A stretch of DNA of 64,000 nucleotides from Burkholderia sp. HI2500 (lineage in GTDB: Bacteria > Pseudomonadota > Gammaproteobacteria > Burkholderiales > Burkholderiaceae), in assembly GCF_002223055.1 (NCBI RefSeq), contig NZ_NKFL01000005.1, forward strand, positions 806,001-870,000, read 5' to 3'. This document shows, piece by piece, positions 51,048-60,757 of the stretch; the stretch's first letter is position 1, and each line of letters starts with the position of its first letter. The notes below the pieces were generated by a model that saw only the letters and a program-made list of their open reading frames with translations, was not told the origin of the DNA and searched no databases. The position numbers and the translations under genes were made by a program.

Positions 51048-53030
51048 TCAATTGAACAGGCCGAGCACGGTCTGGAACAGCGTCGCCGCCGTCTGGATCA
51101 CCTTCGCGTTCGCCTGGTAGAACTGCTGGTACTGCATCAGGTTGGCCGCTTCCTCGTTCGTGTTCACGCCCGACACCGACTGCTGCGCCTGGGTGATCTG
51201 GCCGATCAGCCCGGTCTGCGCGGCGCTCGACGATTTCAGCTGGGTCGTCGTGTTGCCGATGCCGTTCACGTAGCTCGCATACGCGCCCGTGAGCGTCGTC
51301 GTGCCGTTGCCGAACGCCTTCGAGTTGACCAGCTTCGACAGCGCGAGCGCGTTGGAGCCGTCGCTGGTGCCGCCCGCATACGGCCCAATCGTGAACGAGT
51401 CGCCGGTCGCCGGTGCGCCGGACAGCGTGACGCTCACGCCGTTGAGTGCGCCCGCGGCCGTTCCCGACATCGTCATCGTCGCGCCGGCCGCCGGGTCGTA
51501 CGGGACGGTGTCCGTCGGGTTGTTGATCGTGACCGACGTCGGCGGCGTGGTGCCGATCGTCACCGTGGTGCCGACCGGGAAACCCGTCAGCGTCTTCGCC
51601 GTCGCGTCATAGGTCAGCTTGGTCGTCGGCACTTGATAGCCCGCGGTGACGCCGCCCAGCGTGATCTTGCCCGTGCCGGTGTTGGTGCTCGCCGCCGACG
51701 TGACGGCCGGCGAGGCCGCCGCGATCGCCAACGCACTCGTCGTGGCGAGGCCGAAGCCGTTCAGCGCGCCGCGCGTCGGCAGCACGGTGAACTTGTCACC
51801 GGCACTCATCGAGCCCGACGGGACCGAGAAATTCAGCCCGCCGAGCGAAACCGGCATCGGCCCCGCCTTCTGGTCGACCACCGCGCCGCTCGCGCGGTCG
51901 GTCAGCGTGTAGTTCGCGCCGTCGAAGGACAGCGTGTAGTCGCTCGTCGTCGGCTGCGACGCGTTCGCGAACGACACGGACAGCGACGCGTTGCCGGTAT
52001 TGCCCTGGTTCGCGTACACGGTCGGCGACGGTGTCGAGAACAGGTTGCCGCCCTTGTTGCCCGACAGGTCGATGCCGAGCGCGTTCTGCGCGTTGACCTG
52101 CGCGGCGAAGCTGGTCGCGATCGCGCCGAGCTGGGCCTGGGCGGGGTCGAGCGTCTGGCTGCGGAACGCGAGCAGGCCGCCGAGCGTGCCGCCCGACAGC
52201 GACGAATCGGGCAACGGCTGGTTCGGCCCCTGCGGCTTCGCGCCGGCGATCCCCTGCGACACGACGGTCAGTTCGCTCGGATCCGACGGCGACGTGACGG
52301 CCGCCAGCTGGTAGCTCTTGTCGGCGACGACGAGCGGTTGGCCACCCGACATGAACACGCTGTAACCGCTGTCGTTGCGCACGACCTGGATACCGGCCAG
52401 GCCCGACAGGTTCGACACCGCGAGGTCGCGCTGGTCCAGCAGCTGGTTCGGCGGCTGCCCCTGGCTGCTCGCCGCCGCGATCTGCTGGTTCAGCTGCGCG
52501 ATCTGCGCGGTGTACGTGTTGATCTGCGACACGGTGCTGGTGAGCTGCGTGTTCACGCTCTGGCGCAGCGCGTCGTACTGCTGGCCGGCCGCGTTGAGCT
52601 GGTTGGCCAGCGTCTGCGCGTTGCTGATCGCGGTCTGCCGCACCGACGGGTCGGACGCGTTGTTCGCGACGTTCTGCAGCCCGGTGAAGTAGTTCGTGAT
52701 CCCGGTCGAGACCCCCGCCGTCGGGCTGCCGATGTAATTGTTCAGTTGCGCGACGAGCGTGTACCACGTCGACAGCGCGCCGCCCTGCGTCTGCGCGGTG
52801 TTCAGCTGGTCGCTCAGGTACTGGCTGTACTGCCGCTGCACGGTGACGGTGTTCACGCCTTGCGGCATGTAACCGCTGCCCGAGTATTGGCTGCTCGCTT
52901 CCGCATACACGGGCCGCTGGACCGAATAGCCGGGCGTCGCCGCGTTGCTGATGTTGTTGCTGGTCGTCGTGAGGCCCCAGAGCGCGGCATTCAGGCCGCT
53001 GACGCCGAGGTTCATGAGTGTGTTGGACAT
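51048..53030 (-). CDS. flgK: Flagellar hook-associated protein 1
   Basis: A 660-residue HAP1. It opens MSNTLMNLGVSGLNAALWGLTTTSNNISNAATPGYSVQ, the rod/hook-protein N-terminal signature, and ends with VSGVNTNEEAANLMQYQQFYQANAKVIQTAATLFQTVLGLFN, the matching C-terminal helix. The long centre (about 300-560) is Thr/Ser/Gly-rich, longer than in E. coli (547 residues). Secreted by the flagellar type III system. A sigma-28-like promoter lies 58 bp upstream of the ATG. Confidence 0.96.
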   Translation of the reverse strand: MSNTLMNLGVSGLNAALWGLTTTSNNISNAATPGYSVQRPVYAEASSQYSGSGYMPQGVNTVTVQRQYSQYLSDQLNTAQTQGGALSTWYTLVAQLNNYIGSPTAGVSTGITNYFTGLQNVANNASDPSVRQTAISNAQTLANQLNAAGQQYDALRQSVNTQLTSTVSQINTYTAQIAQLNQQIAAASSQGQPPNQLLDQRDLAVSNLSGLAGIQVVRNDSGYSVFMSGGQPLVVADKSYQLAAVTSPSDPSELTVVSQGIAGAKPQGPNQPLPDSSLSGGTLGGLLAFRSQTLDPAQAQLGAIATSFAAQVNAQNALGIDLSGNKGGNLFSTPSPTVYANQGNTGNASLSVSFANASQPTTSDYTLSFDGANYTLTDRASGAVVDQKAGPMPVSLGGLNFSVPSGSMSAGDKFTVLPTRGALNGFGLATTSALAIAAASPAVTSAASTNTGTGKITLGGVTAGYQVPTTKLTYDATAKTLTGFPVGTTVTIGTTPPTSVTINNPTDTVPYDPAAGATMTMSGTAAGALNGVSVTLSGAPATGDSFTIGPYAGGTSDGSNALALSKLVNSKAFGNGTTTLTGAYASYVNGIGNTTTQLKSSSAAQTGLIGQITQAQQSVSGVNTNEEAANLMQYQQFYQANAKVIQTAATLFQTVLGLFN

Positions 53031-53087
53031 GCGCGATCCTGATGAGCCGGCCGCGCGTCGCGGCCGCCGGGTTGCGTGACTCCCGGT

Positions 53088-53114
53088 ATAACGGCCGCCG
53101 ATCGAAAAAATTGA
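53088..53114 (-). promoter_or_regulatory. Sigma-28 (FliA) promoter of flgKL
   Basis: Minus strand TCAATTTT-N11-GCCGTTAT against the consensus TAAAGTTT-N11-GCCGATAA: 6 of 8 in each half with exact 11-bp spacing. The -10 half is identical to that of the flgM promoter in this window. Confidence 0.75.
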
Positions 53115-53227
53115 GGAAAAAATGCACGCGCGACGCGCACGTGCGCGTCGCCGGTTCAGGCGTGCGGCCGAGGGTGCCGCAAACGCCGTGCGGGCCGCCC
53201 CGGGCGGGGCCGGCCGCCGCTTGCGCG

Positions 53228-53983
53228 TCAGGCCCGCGCGAGCGAGCGGCGCTTCATCTCGAGCTGCGTGATCAGCCGCTGCAGCGTGTTCTCCGCGCTG
53301 CCCGGCAGCGACATGTAGCGGAAGCCGAGCTGGTAGCGCCGCGACCCGTTCGGCATCTGCGTCGAACGCTGCGACACGAGCTGCAGGTCGAGCGACAGCT
53401 TGCCGTGGCCGGTCAGCTCGAGCTCGACGTCGGGCAGCAGCGTGCCGACCTCGAGCGCCTCGACGCGTTCGTCGGCCGTGCGCAGCCCCACGCCGCCGAG
53501 CGACAGGTTATGCACCTCGAACAGGAAGCTTTCGCCGTCCGGCAGCTTGCCGCGGCACAGGAACGGATCGACGATCGGCGCATCGACGCGGAAATATTCG
53601 CGGCGCTGGATGCACGTCAGGACGTCGGGGAAATCGGCGACGAACGCGGGCAGCCCCTCGTAGCGCGTCTCGCGCGGCGTGCCCGTGGAGAATTCGACGC
53701 GCACGCCCTCCGGCGCGGCCGCGAACGTACAGTGCGACGCGCCGAGGATGCTGGCGTTCTGCTCCGCCAGCGCACCCCAGTCGAACGTAAACGTCCGCGC
53801 ACCGACAGCCACCTCGAGCAGGCGCGTGACGAGCTGGCCGCCCGGGTACTGGACGGTCAGGAAATCGCCGCGATTGACGAGGTTGCGCAGCTGCACGCCG
53901 ATTTCCAGCGGATTGCGGCGGGCATAGTCGGGCCCGGAGTGGCCTGCATCCAGGCTGGGGTCCGTCGACGTTTCGATATTCAT
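53228..53983 (-). CDS. ycgR: Flagellar brake protein, c-di-GMP binding (PilZ)
   Basis: A 251-residue YcgR. The N-terminal YcgR domain (NPLEIGVQLRNLVNRGDFLTVQYPGGQLVTRLLEVA) is followed by a PilZ domain with the c-di-GMP motif RREYFR (about residue 125) and NLSLGGVGL, in which the usual Asp of DxSxxG is Asn. It slows flagellar rotation when c-di-GMP is high. The start at 53983 (MNIETSTDPS) gives the family length of about 250; the open frame runs 49 codons further upstream, through the promoter. It lies between flgJ and flgK, with its own sigma-28 promoter at 54076-54102. Confidence 0.92.
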   Translation of the reverse strand: MNIETSTDPSLDAGHSGPDYARRNPLEIGVQLRNLVNRGDFLTVQYPGGQLVTRLLEVAVGARTFTFDWGALAEQNASILGASHCTFAAAPEGVRVEFSTGTPRETRYEGLPAFVADFPDVLTCIQRREYFRVDAPIVDPFLCRGKLPDGESFLFEVHNLSLGGVGLRTADERVEALEVGTLLPDVELELTGHGKLSLDLQLVSQRSTQMPNGSRRYQLGFRYMSLPGSAENTLQRLITQLEMKRRSLARA

Positions 53984-54075
53984 GGCTAGCCGGTCATTCT
54001 TGTCATGGGCGCCCGGGCAACCGGTGCGCAATAAAACCGGGCCAGAACGGGGGCCCGGTCGCAGGTCTCTCACAC

Positions 54076-54102
54076 TTAGCGGCAGTGCTGACCGAAAGTT
54101 TA
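54076..54102 (-). promoter_or_regulatory. Sigma-28 (FliA) promoter of ycgR
   Basis: Minus strand TAAACTTT-N11-GCCGCTAA: 7 of 8 matches in each half of TAAAGTTT-N11-GCCGATAA with exact spacing. It is the best FliA match in the window. It lies 93 bp upstream of the ycgR ATG. Confidence 0.85.
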
Positions 54103-54203
54103 GATCGAATTGGGGATTTTTTTCGCGCAAACGTTGAAACCGCGCGCGGCGGGCTGCCGGGCGCGGTCCAGAGGGTGCAACAGGCGGGAGCCGACGGGGG
54201 CCG

Positions 54204-55187
54204 TCAGCCGATCTGCTGCATGATCGAGATCAGCTTTTTCGCGTAGTTCGGGTCGGTCGCGTAGCCGGCCTTCTGCATCCCGTACGCGAAGCCTTCGACG
54301 CTGCGGCTCGCGCTCAGCACGCCCGAGTAGCGCGGGTTGTTCTTCAGCAGGTTCGCGTAATCGGTCATCGCGTGCTCGTACGAATCGTACGCGCGGAATT
54401 TCGCGACCACGCGGCGCGGCGTGCCGTTCACGTATTCCGTGGTCAGCGCCGACACCGTGCGGCCGGTCCAGCCCTTGGTCGCCTTGATGCCGAACACGTT
54501 GTAGCTCGTCGAGCCGTCGGTCGCGCGGATCTCGCGCTTGCCCCAGCCCGATTCGAGCGCGGCCTGGCCGACGATGAAGCGCGCCGGGATGCCGGTCGAC
54601 GCGCTGGCCGCCTGCGCGGGGGCCGCGAGCCGGTCGACGAACGCGTCGGCGTCCTGCACGCCGCTCGCGCCCTTCAGCGGCGGCGTCAGCGCGCTGCCGG
54701 CCGAATAGCCGCGCGTGCCGGCAAGCCCGCCGTTGTTGGCCGAGTTCGCGTAGGCCTTCGCCATCGCGTTCATCGCGGCGAGGCCACCTTCGTTGCCGGA
54801 CGCGCCGAAGCCGGCCGCGCCCAGCCCGGCCGCGCCGACGTCGGCCGCCGAATCGCTGCCCGCGCCCTGCCCCGCATTGCGCAGCAGCTGCTTCATCAGC
54901 GCGTCGGCCACGCCGATCCCGCGCGTCGACATCTGCTGCGCGAGCTGCTGGTCGAGCATCGACGTGTACATCTTCGACGTATGCGAATCGAACAGCCCGC
55001 CGTCGGGCGATGCGTCGCGCATGCTCTTGAGCATCATCTGCGTGAACATCGCGTCGAACTGGCCGGCGACCGCCTTCGCGCCGGCCCGCGGCGATTGCTT
55101 CGCCTGCTCGCGCAGGGCGTCGAAACCCTGCACGTCGAGCGCAAAGCGCTGCGTGAGGTCGTTCGCGTTCGGGAGACTGGCTGTCAT
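54204..55187 (-). CDS. flgJ: Flagellar rod assembly protein / peptidoglycan hydrolase
   Basis: A 327-residue dual-domain FlgJ. The N-terminal rod-capping domain (AGQFDAMFTQMMLKSMRDASPDGGLFDSHTSKMYTSMLDQQLAQQMS) covers about residues 40-105. After an Ala/Gly-rich linker, the C-terminal glucosaminidase starts near residue 190 with ARFIVGQAALESGWGKREIR, in which the Glu is catalytic, and YNVFGIKATKGWTGRTV. It caps the growing rod and cuts peptidoglycan in the periplasm. The flgI stop (TAA) directly abuts its ATG. Confidence 0.95.
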   Translation of the reverse strand: MTASLPNANDLTQRFALDVQGFDALREQAKQSPRAGAKAVAGQFDAMFTQMMLKSMRDASPDGGLFDSHTSKMYTSMLDQQLAQQMSTRGIGVADALMKQLLRNAGQGAGSDSAADVGAAGLGAAGFGASGNEGGLAAMNAMAKAYANSANNGGLAGTRGYSAGSALTPPLKGASGVQDADAFVDRLAAPAQAASASTGIPARFIVGQAALESGWGKREIRATDGSTSYNVFGIKATKGWTGRTVSALTTEYVNGTPRRVVAKFRAYDSYEHAMTDYANLLKNNPRYSGVLSASRSVEGFAYGMQKAGYATDPNYAKKLISIMQQIG

Positions 55188-56372
55188 TTAGATGATCTCC
55201 AGGTCGGCGCGCAGCGCGCCGGCGGCCTTCATCGCCTGCAGGATCGACATCAGGTCCGCGGGCGTCGCGCCGAGCGTGTTCAGCGCCTTCACGACGTCGG
55301 CGAGATTCGCGCCGGCCGTCACCATTTTCAGCGCGCCGTTGTCCTGCTTCAGCTGGATCTGCGACTGCTGCGCCACCACCGTCTGCCCGTTCGAGAACGG
55401 CCCCGGCTGCGACACGACCGGCTGCGTGTTGACCACGACCGACAGGTTGCCGTGCGCGACCGCGCAGCTCTGCAGCGTGACCATCTGGTTCATCACGATC
55501 GAGCCGGTGCGCGCGTTCAGGATCACCTTCGCCGCGGCCTTGTCCGGGCTGACGTCGAGGTTCTGCAGCCGCGCCATGAACGCGACCTGCTGCGCCGAAT
55601 CGGCCGGCGCGGCGAGCTGGATCGTGCGGCCGTCGAGCGCCGTCGCGGTGCCCGGGCCGAAGCTCGAGTTGACCGCGGACACGATCCGCTGCGCGGTGCC
55701 GTAGTCCATGTCGTTCAGTTGCAGCTGCAGCACGCCGTTCATCTGCGCGATCGCGTTCGGCACCGAACGCTCGACGATCGCGCCGCCGACGATCCGGCCG
55801 GCCGCGAGCTGGTTCACCTGCACGCGGCTGCCGTTCGCGCTGGCGCCGGCGCCGCCGACCGCCATGTTGCCCTGCGCGAGCGCGTAGACCTGGCCGTCCG
55901 CGCCTTTCAGCGGCGTCAGCAGCAGCGTGCCGCCGCGCAGGCTCTTCGCGTTGCCGAGCGACGACACGGTGACGTCGAGCGCCTCGCCCGGCCGCGCGAA
56001 CGGCGGCAGCGTGGCGGTCACCATCACGGCCGCGACGTTCTTCAGCTGCATGTTGCTCAGCTGCGACGCGCCGCCGTTGGCCGACCCGTTGTTGATCGAG
56101 ATGCCGAGGTTCGCGAGCATGTTCGCGAGCGTCTGCGTGGTGAACGGCGTCTGCATCGTCTGGTCGCCCGTGCCGTCGAGGCCGACGACGAGGCCATAGC
56201 CGATCAGCGGGTTGTCGCGCACGCCCTGGATCTGCGCGAGATCCTTCAGGCGCTCCGCGTGCGCGGGCGCCGCGCCGAATGCGCAGGCCATCGCCACGAG
56301 CGCGACGGCGAGCCGCGCGGCGGCATGCGCGCGGGCCGAGAGGCGGTCGAGAAGCGTCTTCTGCATCGTCAT
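55188..56372 (-). CDS. flgI: Flagellar P-ring protein
   Basis: A 394-residue P-ring subunit with a signal peptide of about 39 residues ending [11 protein letters not shown]. The mature start [33 protein letters not shown] is the FlgI hallmark. [36 protein letters not shown] and [26 protein letters not shown] are also family-typical. The ATG at 56372 overlaps the flgH stop by one base (TGATG); an in-frame ATG two codons later (56366) is also possible. It is secreted to the periplasm through Sec. Confidence 0.95.
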   Translation of the reverse strand: MTMQKTLLDRLSARAHAAARLAVALVAMACAFGAAPAHAERLKDLAQIQGVRDNPLIGYGLVVGLDGTGDQTMQTPFTTQTLANMLANLGISINNGSANGGASQLSNMQLKNVAAVMVTATLPPFARPGEALDVTVSSLGNAKSLRGGTLLLTPLKGADGQVYALAQGNMAVGGAGASANGSRVQVNQLAAGRIVGGAIVERSVPNAIAQMNGVLQLQLNDMDYGTAQRIVSAVNSSFGPGTATALDGRTIQLAAPADSAQQVAFMARLQNLDVSPDKAAAKVILNARTGSIVMNQMVTLQSCAVAHGNLSVVVNTQPVVSQPGPFSNGQTVVAQQSQIQLKQDNGALKMVTAGANLADVVKALNTLGATPADLMSILQAMKAAGALRADLEII

Positions 56373-57064
56373 CACCACGGCGCGATGTTGAGGAAGAAAC
56401 GCTGCAGCCAGCCCATCGTCTCGGCTTCGTTGATGTAGCCCTTCGACGAGTATTCGATCTTCGCGTCGGCGACCTGCGTCGAGTAGACGGAGTTCGCGCC
56501 CGAGATCGTGTTCGGGTTCACGACACCCGAGAAGCGCACGAATTCGTTGCCCTGGTTGATCAGCATCTGCTTCTCGCCGCTGACCACGAGGTTGCCGTTC
56601 GGCAGCACGTTGGTGACGGTCACCGTGATCGTGCCGTTGAACGTGTTCGCCGCGCTGGCGCCGCCGGTCGCCGCGAACTTGTTGTTGCCGGCCGCCGACA
56701 GGTTCGCCTTCGCGAACAGCCCGCCGAGGAAGCCGGCCGTCGGCACGTTGAAGTCGGTGTTGCCCTGCCGGTTCGTGTTCGCGCCCGACGACTTGGTCGC
56801 GTTGATGTTCTCCGCGATCATGATCGTCAGGATGTCGCCGACGTTGCGCGGACGCTGATCCTCGAAGAGCGGCCGCCCCGCGTAGCCGGGGTTGTAGATC
56901 GAGCCGGGCGCCTGCATCGACATCGGCGTCGGCGGCTGCGCCGTCATCGGCTGCTGGATGATCGGATCGCGCGGAATCTGCGCGCAACCGGCGGCGAACG
57001 CCGCCACCGCGACCGCGCATGCGGCGCGGACGGTGGCTGACGGGAGGAGGCGAACCTGCTTCAT
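56372..57064 (-). CDS. flgH: Flagellar L-ring lipoprotein
   Basis: A 230-residue L-ring protein with a lipoprotein signal peptide (lipobox AAGC, Cys27). It has [46 protein letters not shown] and the C-terminal [26 protein letters not shown], both FlgH signatures. It is anchored in the outer membrane. It lies between flgG (20 bp upstream) and flgI. Confidence 0.95.
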   Translation of the reverse strand: MKQVRLLPSATVRAACAVAVAAFAAGCAQIPRDPIIQQPMTAQPPTPMSMQAPGSIYNPGYAGRPLFEDQRPRNVGDILTIMIAENINATKSSGANTNRQGNTDFNVPTAGFLGGLFAKANLSAAGNNKFAATGGASAANTFNGTITVTVTNVLPNGNLVVSGEKQMLINQGNEFVRFSGVVNPNTISGANSVYSTQVADAKIEYSSKGYINEAETMGWLQRFFLNIAPW

Positions 57065-57084
57065 GGCGACGGCGGGTGTTCCGG

Positions 57085-57873
57085 TTAGCTCTTCATCTGC
57101 GTGACGGTCTGCAGCATCTGGTCGGACGTCGTCACGGCCTTGCTGTTGATCTCGTAGGCACGCTGCGTCTGGATCATGTTGACGAGCTCCTGCACGACGT
57201 TCACGTTCGACGCTTCGACGTAGTTCTGGTTGAGCGTGCCCGCGCCGTTCAGCCCCGGTTGCGATACGTTCGGCGCGCCCGACGACGTCGTCTCGGAGAA
57301 CAGGTTCTCGCCGCGCGCCTCGAGGCCGGCCGGGTTGATGAAGGTCGCGACCTGCAGCGAGCCGATCTGCACCGAATTGGTCGAGCCCGCCTGCGTGACC
57401 GTCACGACGCCGTCCTTGCCGATGGTCAGCGACGTCGCGTTCTGCGGGATCGTGATCGCCGGCAGGACCTGGTAGCCGCTCGACGTGACGAGCTGGCCCT
57501 GCGCGTTGGTCTGGAACGCGCCGTCGCGTGTGTAGGCGTTCGTGCCGTCCGGCATCACCACCTGGAAGAAGCCGGCGCCGTTGATCGCGACGTCCTTCGC
57601 GTTGCCGGTCTGCGTGAGGCCGCCCTGCGTGTACCGGCGCTCGGTCGCGACCTGCTGCACGCCGGTGCCGAGCTGCAGGCCCGACGGCAATTCCGTCTGC
57701 TGCGTCGAGTTCGCGCCCGGCTGGCGGATGGTCTGGTACAGCAGATCCTCGAACACCGCGCGCGACGCCTTGAAGCCGTTCGTGCTGGTGTTCGCGAGGT
57801 TGTTCGAAATCACGTCCATCTGCGCTTGCTGCGCATTCATGCCGGTGGCGGCAATGTAGAGCGAACGGTTCAC
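57085..57873 (-). CDS. flgG: Flagellar distal rod protein
   Basis: A 262-residue distal rod protein. N-terminal [47 protein letters not shown] and C-terminal [38 protein letters not shown] are the paired helices of rod/hook proteins. [12 protein letters not shown] is the FlgG-specific segment after the first helix. The length matches E. coli (260). Exported through the flagellar type III system. Confidence 0.96.
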   Translation of the reverse strand: MNRSLYIAATGMNAQQAQMDVISNNLANTSTNGFKASRAVFEDLLYQTIRQPGANSTQQTELPSGLQLGTGVQQVATERRYTQGGLTQTGNAKDVAINGAGFFQVVMPDGTNAYTRDGAFQTNAQGQLVTSSGYQVLPAITIPQNATSLTIGKDGVVTVTQAGSTNSVQIGSLQVATFINPAGLEARGENLFSETTSSGAPNVSQPGLNGAGTLNQNYVEASNVNVVQELVNMIQTQRAYEINSKAVTTSDQMLQTVTQMKS

Positions 57874-57907
57874 TTGTCAGTTCTCCTGCGTAGGCTGGCG
57901 CGGGCGC

Positions 57908-58666
57908 TCAGCTGAAATTGAGCAGCTGGTTCGCCGTCTGCTCGTTCTGGTCGGCCGTCTGGATCAGCTTCGACTGAAGCTGGAACGCGCGCGCGTTGTC
58001 GATCATCGCGACCATCGCGGTCACCGGGTTGACGTTGCTGCCTTCGAGCGAATTCGGCGTGACGACCACGTTCGGGTCGGCGTCGGCCGGATTGCCGTCG
58101 GCGGTGCGGAACAGCCCGTCGTTGCCGCGCGTGAGCGTGGCCGGGTCGGGGTTCACGAGCTTCATCTGGTCGACGATCGCGACCGCCGTCGGCGGGTCGC
58201 CCGGCATCAGCGCGGAAATCGTGCCGTCCTTGCCGATCGTCACTTCCGCGTTCGGCGGCACCGAAATCGGGCCGCCATTGCCGACCACCGGCAGGTTGCT
58301 CGCGTTGACGAGCTGGCCGTTCTCGTCGACGTGCAGGTTGCCGGCGCGCGTGTACGCCTCGCTGCCGTCGGCCGCCTGCACCGCCAGCCAGCCCGCGCCC
58401 TGCACGGCGACGTCGAGCGGGTTGCCGGTGCGCGTGATCGGACCGGGCGTGTAGTCGGCGCCGGGCGTCGACGCGAGCACGTAGGTGCGCGTCGTCGTCG
58501 GGTCGCTCGTGCTGCCGTCGCCGAAATTCATCGGCACCGCGCGATACGTCGCGAGCTGCGCGCGAAAGCCCGTCGTCGACGCGTTCGCGAGGTTGTTCGC
58601 GACCACCGCCTGCTGGTCGAGCGACTGCGACGCACCCGTCATCGCCGTGTAGATCAGTCGGTCCAT
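57908..58666 (-). CDS. flgF: Flagellar proximal rod protein
   Basis: A 252-residue rod protein. MDRLIYTAMTGASQSLDQQAVVANNLANASTTGFRAQLATYRAVPM is the FlgF N-terminus. NPVTAMVAMIDNARAFQLQSKLIQTADQNEQTANQLLNFS is the C-terminal helix. E. coli FlgF is 251 residues. It is placed between flgE and flgG, as in other species. Confidence 0.96.
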   Translation of the reverse strand: MDRLIYTAMTGASQSLDQQAVVANNLANASTTGFRAQLATYRAVPMNFGDGSTSDPTTTRTYVLASTPGADYTPGPITRTGNPLDVAVQGAGWLAVQAADGSEAYTRAGNLHVDENGQLVNASNLPVVGNGGPISVPPNAEVTIGKDGTISALMPGDPPTAVAIVDQMKLVNPDPATLTRGNDGLFRTADGNPADADPNVVVTPNSLEGSNVNPVTAMVAMIDNARAFQLQSKLIQTADQNEQTANQLLNFS

Positions 58667-58685
58667 GGCTGCCCGTTGTCCGCGC

Positions 58686-59927
58686 TTACAGGTTGATGAT
58701 CGTCTGGTCGACGGCCTGCTGCGTCTTGATCGTCTGCGCGTTCGCCTGGTAGTTGCGCTGCGCGGTGATCAGGTTGACGAGCTGCGACGTGAGGTCGACG
58801 TTCGAGTTTTCCAGCGCGCTGCCCTGCAGCTTGCCGTGGTTCGTGCTGCCCGGCGCCGAGATCTGCGGCACGCCCGACGCGGAGCTTTCCGCGTACTGGT
58901 TGCCGCCGAGGCTCACCAGCCCGTTCGGGTTGTTGAAGTTCGCGAGCGCGATCTGGCCGAGCACGGCGGTCTGGCCGTTCGAGTAGTTGCCGGTCAGCTT
59001 GCCGTCGGCGCCGATCGTGTAGGTCGTCAGCGTGCCGCTCGCGTAGCCGTCCTGCGCGAGGTTGTTCACGCCGTTCTTGCCTCCGTACTGCGTCGTGCCG
59101 GTCAGGTCGAGCGTGAGGCTCTGCGGCGTCGCCGAGCCGTCGGTGTTCGGCACCGTGAACTGGAACTGGCCGACCGACGTGGTCGGCGCGGGCGGCGTGC
59201 CCGTGGTCGTGCTCTTGATCGCGCCCGACGCGTCGAACGTGACCGTGCCGAGATCCGACGTGGCGCCGCCCTGCACGCCCGCGTACGCTTCCCACGTGCC
59301 GGCCGCGGACTTCACGAAGTACATGTTGACCGCCTGCGAACCGCCGAGCGAGTCGTACACCTGGATCGACGTCGAGTAGTTGTAGGTCGTGTTGTCGGTC
59401 GCGCTGAACGGCGTCTTGGCCGGCACCGTGTCCTGCGAGTTCAGGTTGAACTGCGCGGCGATCTTGGTCGTCGCGGTCGGCGCGATGTTGGTCGTCGGCG
59501 CCTGCAGCGGCACGGTCTGCGCGGTGTTGATCACGCCGCCCCCGTTGGCTGCGTAGCCCATCAGGTTACGGCCCTGCGAGTCGACGATGAAGCCGTTCTT
59601 GTCGCGCTGGAACGTGCCGTCGCGCGAGTAGGTCGTCACGCCGTTGTTCGACATCTGGAAGAAGCCGTTGCCGTTGATCGCGACGTCGAGCGACGAGCTC
59701 GTCGTGTTGATCGTGCCCTGGCCGAAGTTCTGCTGCACCGCGTTCAGCGACGTGCCGATACCGATCTGCGTGTTGGTCGACGTCGCGACCGAGTTCGCAT
59801 ACATGTCGGCGAACTGCGCGGTGCTCGACTTGAAGCCGACCGTGTTCGCGTTCGCGATGTTGTTGCCGATCACGTCGAGCGCGTTCGATGCACCCGCGAG
59901 GCCGCTCAGACCCTGTTGATAACCCAT
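58686..59927 (-). CDS. flgE: Flagellar hook protein
   Basis: A 413-residue hook protein. MGYQQGLSGLAGASNALDVIGNNIANANTVGFKSSTAQFADMYAN opens it and SNVDLTSQLVNLITAQRNYQANAQTIKTQQAVDQTIINL closes it. The D1/D2 hook domains between are rich in Thr, Ser and Gly. E. coli FlgE is 402 residues. It polymerises under the FlgD cap. Confidence 0.97.
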   Translation of the reverse strand: MGYQQGLSGLAGASNALDVIGNNIANANTVGFKSSTAQFADMYANSVATSTNTQIGIGTSLNAVQQNFGQGTINTTSSSLDVAINGNGFFQMSNNGVTTYSRDGTFQRDKNGFIVDSQGRNLMGYAANGGGVINTAQTVPLQAPTTNIAPTATTKIAAQFNLNSQDTVPAKTPFSATDNTTYNYSTSIQVYDSLGGSQAVNMYFVKSAAGTWEAYAGVQGGATSDLGTVTFDASGAIKSTTTGTPPAPTTSVGQFQFTVPNTDGSATPQSLTLDLTGTTQYGGKNGVNNLAQDGYASGTLTTYTIGADGKLTGNYSNGQTAVLGQIALANFNNPNGLVSLGGNQYAESSASGVPQISAPGSTNHGKLQGSALENSNVDLTSQLVNLITAQRNYQANAQTIKTQQAVDQTIINL

Positions 59928-59960
59928 TTCGGTCTCCGTTTCGAGATTGCTCGATCAGTA

Positions 59961-60713
59961 TCAGTTGGAGGTGGTGCCGCTGCCGGATGGCGACGACGCG
60001 GTGGTGTTCGGGAAAATCGACGCAACCTGGGTCAACCCCACGGTCGTGCCGTTCGACAGCACGAGCCCCGCCGTGCCGTCCGCCTGCTTGATCACGCTCT
60101 GCACGGTCGACGCCGCGAGCGTCGTGGCCGGCTGCGGCGTGCCGTTGCTGTCGGTGTACGACGCGCTGACGGTGTACTTGCCGTCCGGCAGGGCGTTGCC
60201 CGCCGCGTCGGTCGGCGTCCAGTTGAACGGCACGGTGCCGGCCGACTGCGCGCCCGCGTTGATCGTGTTCACCACGGTGCCCGCCGCGTTCTTCACGGTG
60301 ATCGTCAGGTTCGACACCGAATTCGCGAGCGACACGCCGAACGGCGACGCCGCGCCGCTCTTCACCGCGACCGCGTTGCCCGGCGCGAGCACGTTCGTGC
60401 CGATCAGCAGCGCGGCCTGCGTCTGCTGGCCGGCCGTGAGCTGCGAAGACAGCGACGTGAGCGACGTGTTCAGCTGCGCGATGCCGCTCACCGTGTTGAT
60501 CTGCGCGAGCTGCGACGTCATCTGCGAGCTGTCGACCGGGCTGGTCGGATCCTGGTTCTGCAGCTGCGTGACGAGCAGCTTCAGGAACGTCGCCTGCAGG
60601 TCGCTCGCCGACGTGCCGTTGGTCGACGACACTTTGTTGGTGTTCATCGTGTCGGTCGGCAGGTTCGACACGTTGGTGCCGTTGCTGCCGATCGTCGTGT
60701 TGGAGGAAGTCAT
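59961..60713 (-). CDS. flgD: Flagellar hook capping protein
   Basis: A 250-residue hook cap. LQATFLKLLVTQLQNQDPTSPVDSSQMTSQLAQINTVSGIAQLN (about residues 38-82) is the conserved FlgD N-terminus. The C-terminal part has a FlgD Ig-like region (NAAGTVVNTINAGAQSAGTVPFNWTPTDAAGNALPDGKYTVSASY). It scaffolds hook assembly and is released afterwards. Confidence 0.95.
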   Translation of the reverse strand: MTSSNTTIGSNGTNVSNLPTDTMNTNKVSSTNGTSASDLQATFLKLLVTQLQNQDPTSPVDSSQMTSQLAQINTVSGIAQLNTSLTSLSSQLTAGQQTQAALLIGTNVLAPGNAVAVKSGAASPFGVSLANSVSNLTITVKNAAGTVVNTINAGAQSAGTVPFNWTPTDAAGNALPDGKYTVSASYTDSNGTPQPATTLAASTVQSVIKQADGTAGLVLSNGTTVGLTQVASIFPNTTASSPSGSGTTSN

Positions 60714-60757
60714 CCTGGGTGGCCTTCTGTCGGGTCGGTAAGGTCGGTCGGCGCGGC

